Shown here in pieces: positions 33,261-45,555 of a stretch of 64,000 bases of DNA (position 1 is the first letter of the stretch; every line of letters starts with the position of its first letter). Made by a program: the position numbers and the translations under genes. Origin of the DNA: Zonotrichia leucophrys gambelii (lineage: Eukaryota > Chordata > Aves > Passeriformes > Passerellidae); the NCBI RefSeq assembly GCF_028769735.1, contig NC_088186.1, forward strand, positions 8,649,001-8,713,000, in the 5' to 3' direction. The notes beneath the pieces were generated by a model that made no database searches, was not told where the DNA came from, and worked only from the letters and a program-made list of their open reading frames with translations.

Positions 33261-33940
33261 GGCTCTCAGAAATCACTGTAAAACCTCTTCCACACCTGCC
33301 CACGTTGGCCACACTCCTCCAGGGATGGGAACCTCCCTGAGCAGCTCGTGGCAGCAGCTGGGTCATGCAGCCTCTACACAAGTACCCAGGGGTCAGGCAC
33401 TTCCCTGCAGAGGTCCCATCTCACTGCTAGCCATTTTTGTGGTCTGCACTGATGCTTGGTACAGTTATTTTCTCCCTGGTCAGTGTGTGGGAGGGGTGAA
33501 CCTCTGCAAGTGCAGCTCTCTGTGGTCCCAAATCATTAGTTAGGCAGAGTAAGATAAAGGCACATTCTTCTATATTCGCTTGATTAAGTCTTCCAACCAA
33601 TCCCAGTTCTTCAAACAGTTCCAGTTATGAACCCTAAATCAAAATCAAATTATGAATTCTAAAGCAATTTGTTTGGAAGACATGAATGCAAACACATTTT
33701 GTCCTGGTAGGAGACAAAAATGTCCTGATAGGAGACTTTCTGCCTCTCAAATGTCACCTCAAATAACCAGGAGGAACTTCCCAGCTCTCCTCCTGTCCAA
33801 ATGGTGCATCTGAGGAATGCACTGATTGTTCCTTCAGGGAAGTTTCAGTTTTCTTCAACTTCTTTTGGGCATCAGCTCAAGAAAAATAGGTCTGATCTGC
33901 CCAAGAAAAGCAGATGTCAGGGATTGTTCCTGTTATAGCT
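33261..33940. other. Intergenic, nothing recognised
   Basis: A short near-duplication (TGTCCTGGTAGGAGAC / TGTCCTGATAGGAGAC at about 33701 and 33721). No gene. Confidence 0.4.
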
Positions 33941-33945
33941 GCATT

Positions 33946-34120
33946 TCACAGAACCATTGACTTCTTTGGGTTGGAAGGGACATTGAAGATAATCCACTTT
34001 CATTCCCCTGCCATGGGCAGGGACAACTTCCACCATCCCAGTGTGCTCCAAGCCCTGTCCAACCTGGCCCTGGACACTTCCAGGGATCCAGGGGCAGCCA
34101 CAGCTGCTCTGGACAATCAT
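33946..34120 (-). mobile_element. CR1 LINE 3' end, antisense
   Basis: It opens with the inverted tail (ACAGAACCATTGACTTCTTT, GGGTTGGAAGGGACATTGAA) and ends in CAGCCACAGCTGCTCTGG. 5'-truncated, about 175 bp. Confidence 0.9.
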
Positions 34121-34690
34121 TTCATAGGTGTTGAGATAATTTTGAGCCAGCACTTCACAGGGAGAAGCCACACAGTCAAAATAAATGCTGCCTAGAGCTA
34201 ATGAGATTCTTCTGTACTTCTGTAAAACTGAGAGGGTTCTGCACTTCTGTGCAGCTTCCACAGGTGTTTTAATTATCCCTGAATCTGCTCAGTATTAAAA
34301 ACCACAAAGCTTGAGGGAAGTGTGGGCTGGAATCTGTCCCTCTTCATTCACACTTATGTCACTTCTGCATTCAAAGGCACGACAACACATTGTGTGCAAG
34401 ATGACAACAATTTCCTCTGCCCCTTTGTCATTTCCATGTCCCCACCTCTCATGCCAGCAGGCTGTGGTTTTCCTAAGCCAGGAATTGTGGTTTTCTTTGC
34501 TCACCATGAGTAGAATTTGCCCACTCAACTCATGAGGCCTCACACAATGATGACAGTGTCTCTTTTTTAATTTTAAGCACGGGCTGTGTTCTGAGCTGAA
34601 ATAAATCTCTCCTAAATCCCAGTGAACATAATCACACATTGTCTGACACACACATTGCAACTTCCAGGGATGAAAGTCAAGGTTAGGACT
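34121..34690. other. Intergenic, nothing recognised
   Basis: Unique-looking sequence, no gene-like frame longer than 121 codons and none with features. Confidence 0.35.
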
Positions 34691-34692
34691 TT

Positions 34693-34756
34693 GTGGATGG
34701 ATGGATGGATGGATGGATGGATGGATGGATGGATGGATGGATGGATGGATGGATGG
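34693..34756 (+). repeat. (TGGA)n tetranucleotide microsatellite
   Basis: Sixteen uninterrupted TGGA units, likely highly polymorphic. Confidence 0.97.
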
Positions 34757-34854
34757 AAAAAGCTGTAATGCTGCCTGACAACTGCTCTAAAGTCACACAC
34801 CGGGTCATAGAGGGTCCATTTAAAGCTGGTTTGGCTAAAGAGAAACATAATCCT

Positions 34855-35249
34855 TGTGATGGTGTTCACAGGGGTTCTTGGATGAGGGAAGAGACGAGGA
34901 TCTGACTCCATGTTTCAGAAGGCTTGATTTATTATTTTATTATATGTATTGCATTAAAACTATACTAAAAGAATAGAAGAAAGTATTTCCTCAGAAGGCT
35001 GGCTAAGAATAGAAAAAGAAGGAATGATAACAAAGGTTTGTGGCTCAGCTCTCTGTCCGAGCCAGCTGACTGTGATTGGCCATTAATTACAAACATCCAA
35101 CATGGGCCAATCAAAGATCTACCTTTTGCATTCCACAGGGCCAGAGCAGCAGCAAATAACCAATGTTTACATTTTGTTCCTGAGGCCTTTCAGCTTCTCA
35201 GGAGGAAAAATCCTAAGGAAAGGATTTTTCAGAAAAGATGTCTGCGACA
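34855..35249 (-). mobile_element. Solo LTR, ERVK-like family, antisense, perfect 6-bp duplication
   Basis: It runs from TGTGATGGTGTTCACAGG to TGTCTGCGACA and is flanked by AATCCT on both sides (34849-34854 and 35250-35255). Reverse-oriented AATAAATC lies near 34923. Intact LTR ends and a perfect duplication imply a comparatively young insertion. Confidence 0.9.
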
Positions 35250-35255
35250 AATCCT

Positions 35256-36380
35256 TCATAATCTAAATATATATTGACAGCCCTGCAAATACAAATGGAC
35301 ATGCCTGGCAACAGACTGGCCCTGAGAGGTCTCTGTCCCCCCAGAGCTGAAAATCTCATGCAAGCCTGGCAACATTTCCAGTGGTTATCCTCTGTTCTCC
35401 AGGAAAAAGAAGGAGAGACAGAAAGTCTTGAAGCACAAAGAAATATATTGTGCTTTGTTGTCCACCCAACAATCTGGTGTTTCTTGTCTCTGCAAAGATT
35501 TGGGCTCCACTTCCACAAAAGTTTTGCTTTCATTAACAAATGAGGATACTTTTTACAGGAGGAGGATCAATAAACAATAAGCCATTATCCCACTACAAGG
35601 TGGAATCTAGGAGCCCTACCCTGGCTGGGATTAGTGCATGTTTCTTGTCAGGGTCAGAATAACAAACTGCAGTTATTTATCTGTACTTCACATTCCACGA
35701 AAAAGTACCTGTGAAGGATTTATAATCTCAGTGTCAACAGAAGTAAAATCCCCCTGAAATAATGAAAATAACCAAAATGACACAGTTTCATCCAGAACCT
35801 CTGAGAGAGAGAGAGAGACTGAAACAATAAGATCAGCCTGAGGAAAATTTTGTGGACAAACAATGTGCCTTTCCCAGCCTGCTTTGTTTCTGATATATAT
35901 AAAGATCTAGAGAGAGAGATTTTCAGAGATCTAGAATTCCAGACTAGCCTTGGAGTACTTTCCTGGGTCATTTCCACCTAGATCACTGAAATCCTCATGA
36001 TACATCCCATTTCTGAGAACAGCGGTTTGAAGCTCAGCTCCTGAAGAACTGTACATTCAGCAGGCTGACTCTCCAGCCTATGTTAAGTGCATTTATTTCT
36101 TAATCCCTCATCTCAGTAAGAGTTTTGTGTGGGCAAGAAGCTTCTTCAGAACTGCAGCCAACAGAAAGGGTGTGTTGGAGGGAGGGGAAGGGCGATACAA
36201 GCGAGGAGTCTCCCACGCGGCCTCAGGATTGGGCCAGGGCCCAGAGGGGACGCTCCGTGCCATCCCACCGGGAAACCCGAGCGATCAGGTTTCTGCAGAG
36301 GACACGAAGTGGGCTGAAAGGTTGCGAGCAGGAAATGTGTAATTATTACACGGAGGAGGGCATGGAGGAGACGCTGGTTC
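35256..36380. other. Intergenic; small GA microsatellite, GC-rich end
   Basis: A (GA)n run lies at about 35800-35818, with GATATATATAAAGATCTAGAG near 35892. From about 36170 the sequence turns CpG-rich and is probably the upstream part of the following CR1. No gene. Confidence 0.4.
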
Positions 36381-36384
36381 AGCT

Positions 36385-36735
36385 GGAGCAGTGAGGGCAG
36401 AGCTCCCCGGGGCTGCAGCTCCTCCCGAGGGGCAGCTCCATCTCTGCTCTGGGTCAGGGACAGGAGCCAGGGCACGGCTGGGGCTGGGCCAGGGCAGCTC
36501 AGGCTGGAGCTCAGGGCAAGGCTCTGCCCCCAGAGGGTGCTGGCACTGCCCAGGCTGCCCAGGGAATGGGCACGGCCCCGAGGCTGCCAGAGCTCCAGGA
36601 GCCTTTGGGCAGCGCTGCCAGGGGTGCCCAGGGTGGGATTCTGAGGTGTCTGTGCAGAGACAGGGGCTGGGCTGGGGGATCCCTTCAGTCCCTCCCGGCT
36701 CAGGATATTCTGTGGACTCTGATTCCCTCAGTCCA
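36385..36735 (+). mobile_element. CR1 LINE fragment, sense (GC-rich subfamily)
   Basis: It shares an almost identical ~150-bp core with 59818-59970 and, inverted, with the first part of the window. It ends near GGCTCAGGATATTCTGTGGA, the 3' end of this CR1 type. Confidence 0.8.
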
Positions 36736-37535
36736 TGCAGCACCAGTTGAGATTCCCATCCCTTTTCAGCAAGTGCGGATCCTGTCCCCCAGCAGGCAGT
36801 GATTTAATCCCAGCCTGTGTTCCTGTCCCTCCCTGCCAGAACTGGGGGAACTGGGGCCACAGGAGACAGGCCAGCTCCCCATCCTGTGGAAAAGGCACAT
36901 TTGCCCCCACTGCCAGCTTGAAGCAGACTGTAGTGAAGAAAGAGCCCCTGGCAACCAAAGGAGCCCAAGGGAGAGACAAGCCTGGCTGCAGATGAAAGAA
37001 TTTTTTTCCTTTGAGAGGGATTTCTGAGGGGAGGTCCTCAGTGTTTCCCCCCAGGCAGAGCTGGCACAGGGATATTGAACCAGACAAGACCCTGACTATC
37101 CCAGGGACTGGGCTGGGTGATCCTTATGGGTCCTTTCCAGCTCAGGAAATTCCATGATTGTCACTTAAAATCCTGATCAAGAGGGCAGCAGGCTGAGCGT
37201 GGCCACCCCATCCTCCGCTGGGCACAGCTGCCCCCACTCCATTCTGCAGCTCCAGCATCCAGACCCAGCAGAGATTCCATCCATCTCCTCCCACTGGAGT
37301 CATGACAAGCTGCCAATATCAGGGAGTAATTTCCAGAAATATCCCAGCACTGCCTGTTGTCTGCTACCTGCAGCTGGACACCTCCAACATTAATCCTAAC
37401 ATTAATTCAATCAATCCTGGCAATAATTTCATTTATTTAATGCATTGTTTTTAGGAAGAAATTATTTACTGTGAGGTTGAGGCATTGGTGATGTGTCAGG
37501 TTTTAGGATTTATATTTTCACATTCTTTGCTTTAG
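36736..37535. other. Intergenic with a small CR1 tail
   Basis: Around 37090-37160 there is a sense CR1 tail (GGTGATCCTTATGGGTCCTT, CCAGCTCAGGAAATTCCATG). Otherwise nothing recognised. Confidence 0.4.
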
Positions 37536-37933
37536 TGTGTGGGTCTGGGCTTCATATCAGGGGATGCTGAGCTCTGTGCACAGAGCAGGGAGACAAAACA
37601 ATTCCTGCTCCAGCTGGGCACCAAGGACAAATGATCCAAATCTCAGCCCAAGAGCACAAACACCGAGGGCTGGAGAGAGAAAAACAAGCAGGGTGGGACT
37701 GCCTGGGCTAAAGCTGGAATGGGACAATGAACTGCAAGGTGCAAATGGAGCAGAACTGATCAAAGGGAGAGACCCCATGCCCGGCCGTGCATTTTGGGAC
37801 CATTTTGGTTCATCTTGGGTGCAGCCCTGGCTGGGCCCTTGTGCTGCCCAAGGTGGATCCATTGAGGCCTTTTAATAAATCCCTGCTTTATTTTTTAGCT
37901 CTGTCCAGCCTCTGTTCTAGGGCAGCTGTCACA
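37536..37933 (+). mobile_element. LTR, family D, sense
   Basis: A near-identical copy of 15285-15690, including AATAAATCCCTGCTTTA and the CCAGCCTCTGTTCTAGGGC end. It runs directly into a CR1 tail. Confidence 0.75.
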
Positions 37934-38125
37934 AGGCATCAATGGAATGGGTTGCCCAGAGAAGTTGTGGATGTCGCATCTGAGGGAGTGTGTGATGGGG
38001 CTTTAGGAGCAATCTGAGATTGTGGAAGGTGTCCTTTGCCATGGCAGGAGGTGGAATTTGATGATATGATAGGTCCCTCAAGCAAAACAAGTCTGGAATT
38101 CTTTGATTCTGTGAATTTAATTGGT
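37934..38125 (+). mobile_element. CR1 LINE 3' end, older subfamily, sense
   Basis: GGGTTGCCCAGAGAAGTTGT at its start and a terminal TTCTTTGATTCTGTG repeat, both CR1 hallmarks. Confidence 0.8.
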
Positions 38126-39298
38126 TCAGGTGATGGTGGCCATAAACACCTGGCAGTGAAGGCTGACAATAAAATTTCTTTGAGTTCCTCTGATGTTCAC
38201 TCAGTGTGAACCAAGCTGTTACATCAGCTGTAAAATCCTGGTCTGCCCAGGGCTGGGCATCCTGCCCAGAACCAGAGAGAGCAGGAGGGCACTGAGTTAC
38301 TTCCTGTACAGTTATTAATTACATTCAATTAATTGCAATTAACTGAATTATTAATTGCATTCTCCCCACTCAAAAAAGGGCTTTCTTGGTATCATCACTC
38401 CCACAAACAACTTTTGCAGACAGATCAGCACATCACAAGACTCACAAGAGGTCAGGTCCTTCTCCATGAGCTGTTGGGAAGGAGAGCTCTAAAATTAATC
38501 CCAGTGGTGGCCACTGCCCTGTCTTTGTTTATCTACCCGATGGGGAATGATCCATAAAGCCTCTGACAAAGCGAGCCATAAAGCCATTACAGAATGGCAC
38601 AAAAGGGCAGATTACACGACAGCAGAAGTGTGGCAAGGGATGGCTGAATGAGGAATAAACCCATGATATTGTTCATTTCAAAGGAAAGCCACGGCCAGAT
38701 CAGTGCCAGGAAATCACTGGCACATGGGAAGTCATTAATTCCTCCCAGATGTGAAAACCAAACTTTGCTGTCTGTTCACATGCAGAGAAGGACAGCGAGG
38801 TCTTGACGAACATTTGTGCTGATTTCTCCTTCCTGACTCTGCCCTTGACCAGAGCCTGGAGCTGGAGTGGGGCCAGGTGTGATCAGAGGGGCTGAGGCAG
38901 TGGGAGCTCCTTTTCCGTGTTTCCCAGAGCACAAGGACGAAGAGCCTGGATTTCACAGTCCGTGCTCTTCATCAGAGGGCTCTGCTTTAGCAGAGTCATT
39001 CCCTCTGTGCCCCAGAGCCACCTCTCTGCTTCCTGAGTCAAGCCTGATGTGTCAACCTTTTCCTTTGTGAGTGGGTTTTCCAACACACTGGACAAAGGCT
39101 GCAGCTAAATCAGGAATACAGCGGAAAAGGTTTGGATCTCACACAAATGATGAAAAAAATCTCTTCCACGATGAACTTGAGAAAATCCATAAATCTACAT
39201 TTCATCATGCAAACAATCCTTTCTCATTGAGCTGGGAGGAACCATCTGGAGATTATTTCTGTATTTTGGCATCCTTTGAGAAAGTTCCTGCAGGAGGT
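38126..39298. other. Intergenic, nothing recognised
   Basis: AATTAATTGCAATTAACTGAATTATTAATTG-like AT runs occur at about 38320-38360. No gene or named repeat. Confidence 0.35.
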
Positions 39299-39299
39299 G

Positions 39300-39540
39300 A
39301 TGTCCGGTAGTTTGGGGAGCAGGAACATGGGGATGCCACCCTGTATGCCACCCTGTGGTTTTGGGGAGCAGGAGCCCAGGAATGGCACCCTGGGTCATGC
39401 TCTGCAGTTTTGGGGGGCAAGAACATGGGGATGGCATCCTGGATCAATGCCCTGTGGTTTTGGGGAGCAGGAGCACAGGAATGACACCCTGGTTTGATGC
39501 CGTGTGGTTTTGGGGAGCAGGAAGATGAGAATGGCCCCCT
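39300..39540. repeat. ~49-bp minisatellite, about five units
   Basis: Units are marked by GGTTTTGGGGAGCAGGA at about 39308, 39355, 39404, 39452 and 39505, with a CACCCTG-type middle. Frames on both strands stay partly open through it. Confidence 0.9.
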
Positions 39541-40315
39541 GGCTGTGCTCAGCTCTGGCTCCTTTGCCCAGCTAGCCCACACCTGTACCACTTGGCACTC
39601 CAGCCATGCCTGGGGGTGTTTTGGCAGCTTTGGTGCCTATGGGAGCAGCAGGCTTTGTCTGGGAGAACATGGGGCATTCCTTTAGGGAAAGAACACAATT
39701 CGCACCTCCTGGGTTTTTACAGCATTCATTTCACGTGGCAGCAGCAGCCTAAAACTTGAAGGCCTGTGCTAAAAAGGAAACAAAACTTTGGCAGACTGAG
39801 CTCAAGAGCTGAAGTGTTTTAGAGCACTGCAGGCTGCGACCATGAGCCCAGACTATGTCACCACTGCTCTGCTCAGAAAATTTGGAGTCTGGAGCCAGCA
39901 GGCTGCAAGATCCCATTGCTCACTCGGGACAGCTCTGGGCTGCATTACTCCCAAAGAAGGGAAAGGGAAAATCCAGCTGTGCCCAGCTGTGACGTGTGCA
40001 AGGAAGGCAGTGAACAAGTCATTCTTCCACGCCATACAATCCTTTCTAGGGAATCACCCGTCACTGCATTGTACAAGCGGATTTTCAGCCCCTGCCTTTG
40101 TCACGTAGAACCACGTGCCCCTGATGCTGCTCTGTGTATCCTCAGCAACCCCTGGATGTCCACACACCAGCAGTCAGCTGTGGTTTGCTGTCATGGACAC
40201 CAGGCACGTAGAGCAGGGAGGCTGGGGCAGAGTCAAGGCTCCGCCTCGATTGTTGGGGACAGCCAGGAGGGGAACAGAGCTCTGGCCATGGAGGGAGCTG
40301 TGGTATTCACATGGC
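39541..40315. other. Intergenic, nothing recognised
   Basis: A 140-codon plus-strand frame at 39916-40338 runs into the LTR and has no domain. No gene. Confidence 0.35.
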
Positions 40316-40690
40316 CTCTGAACAGAGAGGAGCTGTGAGACAAGCAGAGAAGAAGGAAAACACAGTTCTTGTCTCGCTTGCAGTGCCTATGTTGTGCCAA
40401 AGTAGAATGCAATATGGAGATTGTTTACCCAAAGTGAGGATGGTTTGTTCCCTTGGCCTGTCAGGGCCAGGTGTGTGTGTGTGTGTGTGTGTCAGACTGT
40501 CACGAGATAGACATGAAGGAATCAGAGATTAGTGCAGTGCTGTGTAGTTGTGAGCAAGGGTGAGTGCAGGGCAGATTCACTTTAGATACAATGTACATAT
40601 TATAATAAAGTAATTAATTTGCCTTCTGATATCCATGGAGTCAAACGGATCATTCTCTCTCCCTTCATCAGAGTCACCTTTGATTTACAA
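40316..40690 (+). mobile_element. LTR, family A, sense, with (GT)n
   Basis: It carries GTTTACCCAAAGTGAGGATG, a (GT)11 run at 40471-40492, AATAAAG at about 40604 and the end CTTTGATTTACA. It matches the inverted copy at 1108-1480. Confidence 0.75.
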
Positions 40691-41113
40691 TAGGGAGCAC
40701 TTCACATTGCCAGCTTCCTGCTGTGAGCTGGAATGGATGGGGAAATGTCCAGCCAAGCCATGCCTGATAGCACAAAACTCCCTGAAAAGCTCCAGCAAAA
40801 GCAGTGTCCAGTGCACCACCCTAAACACAAGAATTCCAGACTGACCATGTCATTCTCTCTTCCCACAGCACAGGCGAGGGGACAGGTCAGGTGTGACCCT
40901 GCAGGGCTCTCCTGGAGTCCCTGGAATGGCTCAGCTGCCATCCCACAGCCCCTGCCTCCTGCACAGCCACATCCCTTTGGGCCATGACATTCCTGCCAGC
41001 TCCTGCCACCTCAGCCCAGCCCTGCCCAGGGCTCCCTCAGTGCGTGGGAGGGAAGAGTGGTGGCAGGAGGAGCTGTGCAGCAGCTGGGAGGTCACAGGAG
41101 GGACACGGTGTGA
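40691..41113. other. Intergenic, nothing recognised
   Basis: GC-moderate sequence between two LTRs. No gene. Confidence 0.4.
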
Positions 41114-41497
41114 TGTAGCTGTGATATTTTCTGAAAAATCCTTTCCTTAGGATTTTTTCTCCTGAGAAGCTGAGAGGCCTCAGGGACAAAATATAAACAA
41201 TGGTTATCTGCGGCTGTGGAATGCAGCAGGTGCATCTGTGATTGGTCTCATGTGGTTGTTTCTAATCAAAGGCCAATCACAGTCAGCTGGCTCAGACTCT
41301 CTGTCCGAGCCACAAGCCTTTGTTATCATTCCTTCTTTTTCTGTTCTTAGTTGGCCTTCTGATGAAATCCTTTCTTCTATTATTTTGGTATAGTTTTAAT
41401 ATAATATATATCATAAAATAATCAATCAGCCTTCTGAAACATGGAGTCAGATCATCATCTTTTCCCTCATCCTCAGACCCCTGTGAACACGGTCACA
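41114..41497 (+). mobile_element. Solo LTR, ERVK-like family, sense
   Basis: TGTAGCTGTGATATTTTCTG to GAACACGGTCACA, with ATAATCAATCAGCCTTCTGA in the polyadenylation area. Flanks GTGTGA and ATGTGA differ at one of six positions, consistent with an aged target duplication. Confidence 0.8.
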
Positions 41498-41547
41498 ATG
41501 TGAGGTGGGAGCCATCCCATACCTCCCGCTCCTTCCCATCTTATGTG

Positions 41548-42161
41548 TGTGAAAAATGTGTATTTTATTATTGGCTTTTCACAAATATTAAAATGAATAT
41601 TGTATATGTTATGTTAGAAAGTGATGCTGTATTGATTTTCTGAAGTAGCGTGTTAAATATAGTTTTAAGTTATAACAATGTTAAAATACAAACCATGCTA
41701 TGGAAGATACTCTTTTTATAAAGAAAGGACTCGCAGCGAAATAGCAGCCACAGGACACCTAAATCCTTCAGAGAAAGAGAATTTGTTGCTCCATTATCAG
41801 AAGAAACGAACTTCTTCCTGCCTCTCAGCCCTGGAGAGCTGTCAGGATTAAGAGGAAGAAGCTGACTCTGACCCGACAGAATTCATTTTTGTATGGAATT
41901 TATGCATCATGTATGAGGTGTATGAGTATGCAACAGGCTGTTTTTGAGGGTTAATCCTCTGTTAAAGTGGGTCCTTTTTCGGGCTTATTTTGCCCCAAAA
42001 AAGTTACCTGGACTGTCCATAACTCTTTGTTTCTATTGTCTCATATTGTCCTAATCCAAATTGTCCAAATTATTATTACTCTAATATATTACTACTTTAT
42101 AACCATTTTGTTAGTATTAAACTTTTAAAATTTTAAAAACAAGTGATTGGCGTTTTTCACA
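41548..42161 (+). mobile_element. LTR-like element, family E, sense
   Basis: About 614 bp with inverted ends TGTGAAAAA...TTTTTCACA. The bases TGTG (or ATGTG) occur on both sides, a plausible 4-5-bp target duplication. AT-rich, with no long frame. The reverse copy lies 432 bp downstream. Confidence 0.75.
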
Positions 42162-42593
42162 TGTGGATGTCATAAGGTGGGACATGGGGTGACATCCTGT
42201 GGCCAGGGGTGTTGGGGAGCTGATCCCCATCTCCTGCCTGCTGGCAAACCCAGTCTGACTGGGTGATGTTTCCACACAGCAGCAGGGTGGGAACTTGCCC
42301 TACTTCTGCTCACTGGGGGTCAGGAGTTGTGCAAGGGCCAGGAGTGACCTGGAAAGCCCCTGGAGACACATCCTCTCAACTGCCCAGGAGAAAACCCAAC
42401 AGCAAACCCTTCTATGGACGCCCCAAGAGCTGGTCATGCCAAGAGGAGCCCTCCCATCCCTCTGCCTCCCCTCCAGTCCTGCTGCACCTCTGACACGCAA
42501 CACCTCTGGTGGGGGACTCCAGATGCTCCAACCAAAGGCCAAGCAGGAAGGTGTCCCAGGGTGTCTCTGTATCTCCATTTGTCTGCTTGGCCC
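42162..42593. other. Spacer between inverted family E elements
   Basis: GC-richer than the arms, no repeat seen. Short overlapping frames only. Confidence 0.5.
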
Positions 42594-43218
42594 TGTGAAA
42601 AACATCAATCACTTGGTTTTTTTTTAAATTTTAAAAGTTTGATGGTAATAAAATGCTTATAAAAATAGCAATATAATCAGAGTAATAATAATTTGGACAA
42701 TTTGGATTAGGACAATATGAGTCAATAAGAACAAAGTGTTATGGACAGTCCAGGTACCTTTTTCTGGGCAAAATAAGCCCAAAAAAGGACCTATGTAAAC
42801 ACAGGATTACCCATTAAAAACAATAGCCAGTTGCATATTCATACACCTCATACATGATGCATAAATTCCATTCAAACACAGGATTCTGTCTGGTCAGCGT
42901 CAGCTTCTTCCTCTTAATCCTGACAGCTCTTCAGGGCTGAGCAAGGCAGGAAGAAGTTCATTACTTCTGATAATGGAGCAATAAATTCTTTTTCCCTGAA
43001 AGATTTAGGTGTCCTGTTGCTGCTATTTCACTGCGAGTCCTTTCTTTAAAAAAAGTATCCTACATAGCATAGTTTCTATTTTAACATTATGTTATAACCT
43101 AAACTATATTAAACACACTACTTAAGAAAATTAACACAGCATAACTTTCTAACACAACACATACAATATTCATTTTAATATTTGCAAAAAGCCAATCATA
43201 AAATATGAATTTTTCACA
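42594..43218 (-). mobile_element. LTR-like element, family E, antisense
   Basis: Reverse complement of 41548-42161 along its whole length, with the same TGTGAAAAA and TTTTTCACA ends. Its own flanks (GGCCC, AAAAC) do not match, so no target duplication is left. Confidence 0.75.
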
Positions 43219-44088
43219 AAAACTAATTCTAAGAGCAAAAGGGAAGGAAGAAGAGTTTGTTTTCAGACATTTCACTCACTCCTCCATATCCCTGCTCCAG
43301 AACTGTGCTGTCTGCAGATGGACAGACAGACAACAGGGCAGAGCTCTCCTTTGTTTTTAGTTAGTTTTACCTCACTGAGGTGAAGAATTTCCCTGGACTG
43401 TGGTTTTTCTTTTTCTTTAGACCCATTTAAACCTGCTCTGGACTGAAGACCGGAAGAGCACCAGGAGCTCACACCTGTGGCCCACCAGGCAGGGGCCATG
43501 GCATTTCCAGAGCCAGAGGGACTGATAAGAGACTGATAAGAGACTGATAAGAGACTGAGTGAGCCGAGCCACAGCCCATGGAGGGGATTTTCTGAGTTTG
43601 TCATCTCTTTTGAAGTGCAAGAGGTTTTATTATTTAATATTGTTTGGTTTTTGTACTAGTAAATGCTTTACCTGTTAAATTAACAAGGGTTTTTTTCCCA
43701 CTTTTCTCCAAAGAAATCTTTTTCCCTAACCAGTTAGGGGAAGGGCCTCTTAAATTAGCTTTCTAAAAGAAAACGCTTTAGAGGCTTTCACACAAATTTG
43801 CCCTAAACCAGGAGAGAAGGAAATGATGAGGGAGCAAACTCACATCCTGATTTCTCCTCTCCCAGCTGAGGGATCCCCTGTGCTTTGTATTTCTGGGGCA
43901 GTGTGTCAGGATTCAGCAGAAATGGTGGTGTAAATAAAACATTAAGCATTCCCCATACAGTGAACAAAAATCACTTTGAAAACCTTTAGGAAATCTGTGA
44001 ATTGGGCTTGGAATGCTCAAGTATTTTTTCTCCAGTGCAAGCTTCAAAACTTCAAACACAGACATGGACTCATCCAGCTATCAAACTG
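43219..44088. other. Intergenic; small 11-bp tandem repeat
   Basis: ACTGATAAGAG is repeated three times plus part of a fourth at 43521-43558. Otherwise nothing recognised. Confidence 0.5.
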
Positions 44089-44089
44089 T

Positions 44090-44515
44090 TTAGCTTGGAG
44101 AAGATCTCCAAGGCCATCGAATCCAACCATTCCCCAGCACTGCCAGGGCCACCACTGGGCCATGGTGCCACATCCACATGGCTTTGAAATCCCTCCAGAG
44201 ATGGTGACACCACCACAGCCCTGGGATGTCTGTGCCAGGGCTTGATAATCTTTTCAGTGAAGAAATTCCTCCTAATACCCACAACTTAGCACAACTCAGG
44301 GCTGTTTCCTCTTCTGTCATTTCTTACCAATGGAGCACAGCCCAACCCCCCCGGCTGTCCCCTCCTGTCAGGAGCTGTGCAGAGCCACAAGGGCCCCCTG
44401 AGCCTCCTTTGCTCCAGACTGAGCCCCTTCCCAGCTACCTCAGCCCCTCCTGGGGCTCCAGCCCCTTCCCCAGCTCCATTCCCTTCCCTGGACATGCTCC
44501 AATGTCCTTCTTGTC
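44090..44515 (-). mobile_element. CR1 LINE fragment, antisense
   Basis: The minus strand reads CR1 3' region in order: GAGGGGCTGAGGTAGCTGGG, GAGGAAACAGCCCTGAG, ATTAGGAGGAATTTCTTCAC, then TGGATTCGATGGCCTTGGAG. About 425 bp. Confidence 0.85.
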
Positions 44516-45172
44516 ACAATGAGCCTAAAAACTGAGCACAGCCATTACACATGGAATGAATAAAGATCCCATATAATGAGAATTTTCCATGCTAAAGACA
44601 GGAACAGCTGTCAGACCATCCCTGTGCACTTCTCTCTCCTCACTCTAGATGTGATCCAGCTTGTCCTCAGACAAAATGCCCTCAGACACATCAGGCACAA
44701 ACACGCAGGGAGAACAGAAAGCACTTGAGGCAGCACAGCAGTGACGTGCCTCAGTGCCAAGCTGTTTCCTTTGCATCCCTAATTCCTTTCATACTCTTTT
44801 CAGCTCTTCCAAAACATCTCTGAGCCCCACAGTGACTCCCCAGCAGAACATCTGCCCCCTTTAAAGCTCCCTGATCTGCAGCAGGAATTGAGAACCCCTG
44901 CAGATTTCTGTCATCAGTAGAAACTACTCAAGGATCCCAGGCTGGGACACGTCTAGACAAGAGGAGGAGAATTTGCACAACAGTCTGGGCTGAGAGAGGA
45001 GCTGGGGACAAACAGGGAGCAGCAGGAGGCATGTGAAAGGTGGCATGATGTGACATGGCTGACAGCTGAGCAGGACCATCCCTGATGGCCCTGATCAGGA
45101 TCCCTTCACAGGAAAGGTGAGACCAGGGTGGTTCCCCAGGGTCCCCATTCCCTGAGTGCAGCCAGGGATGGC
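44516..45172. other. Intergenic, nothing recognised
   Basis: No gene or named repeat; leads into the minisatellite. Confidence 0.4.
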
Positions 45173-45174
45173 TG

Positions 45175-45555
45175 GGGAACATCCCAGTGCATCCCAGTGT
45201 ATCCCCAAGCATCTCAGTGCATCCCAGAGCATCCCAGTGCATCCCAGTACATCCCAGAGCATCCCAGTCCATTTCAGTGTATCCCTATACATCCCAGTGC
45301 ATTCCAGTATATCCAAGTGCATCCCAGTGTATCCCAGTACATCCCAGTCCATTTCAGTGTATCCCAGTCCATCCCAGTGCATCCCAGGGTATCCCAGTCC
45401 ATCCCAGTGCATCCCAGTCCATCCCAGTGCATCCCAGTGCATCCCAGTACGTCCCAGTACATCCCAGTGCACCCCAGTACATCCCAGTGCATCCCAGCAC
45501 ATCCCAGTGTATCCCAGTAAATCCCAGTGCATCCCAGAGCATCCCAGTAAATCCC
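45175..45555. repeat. 10-bp minisatellite (CATCCCAGTG)n
   Basis: About 38 tandem units of CATCCCAGTG with TATCCCAGTA, CATTTCAGTG and similar variants. Because 10 is not a multiple of 3, one strand reads the same 10-residue periodic peptide in all three frames. Frames of 114-207 codons are therefore open on both strands without coding meaning. Confidence 0.97.
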
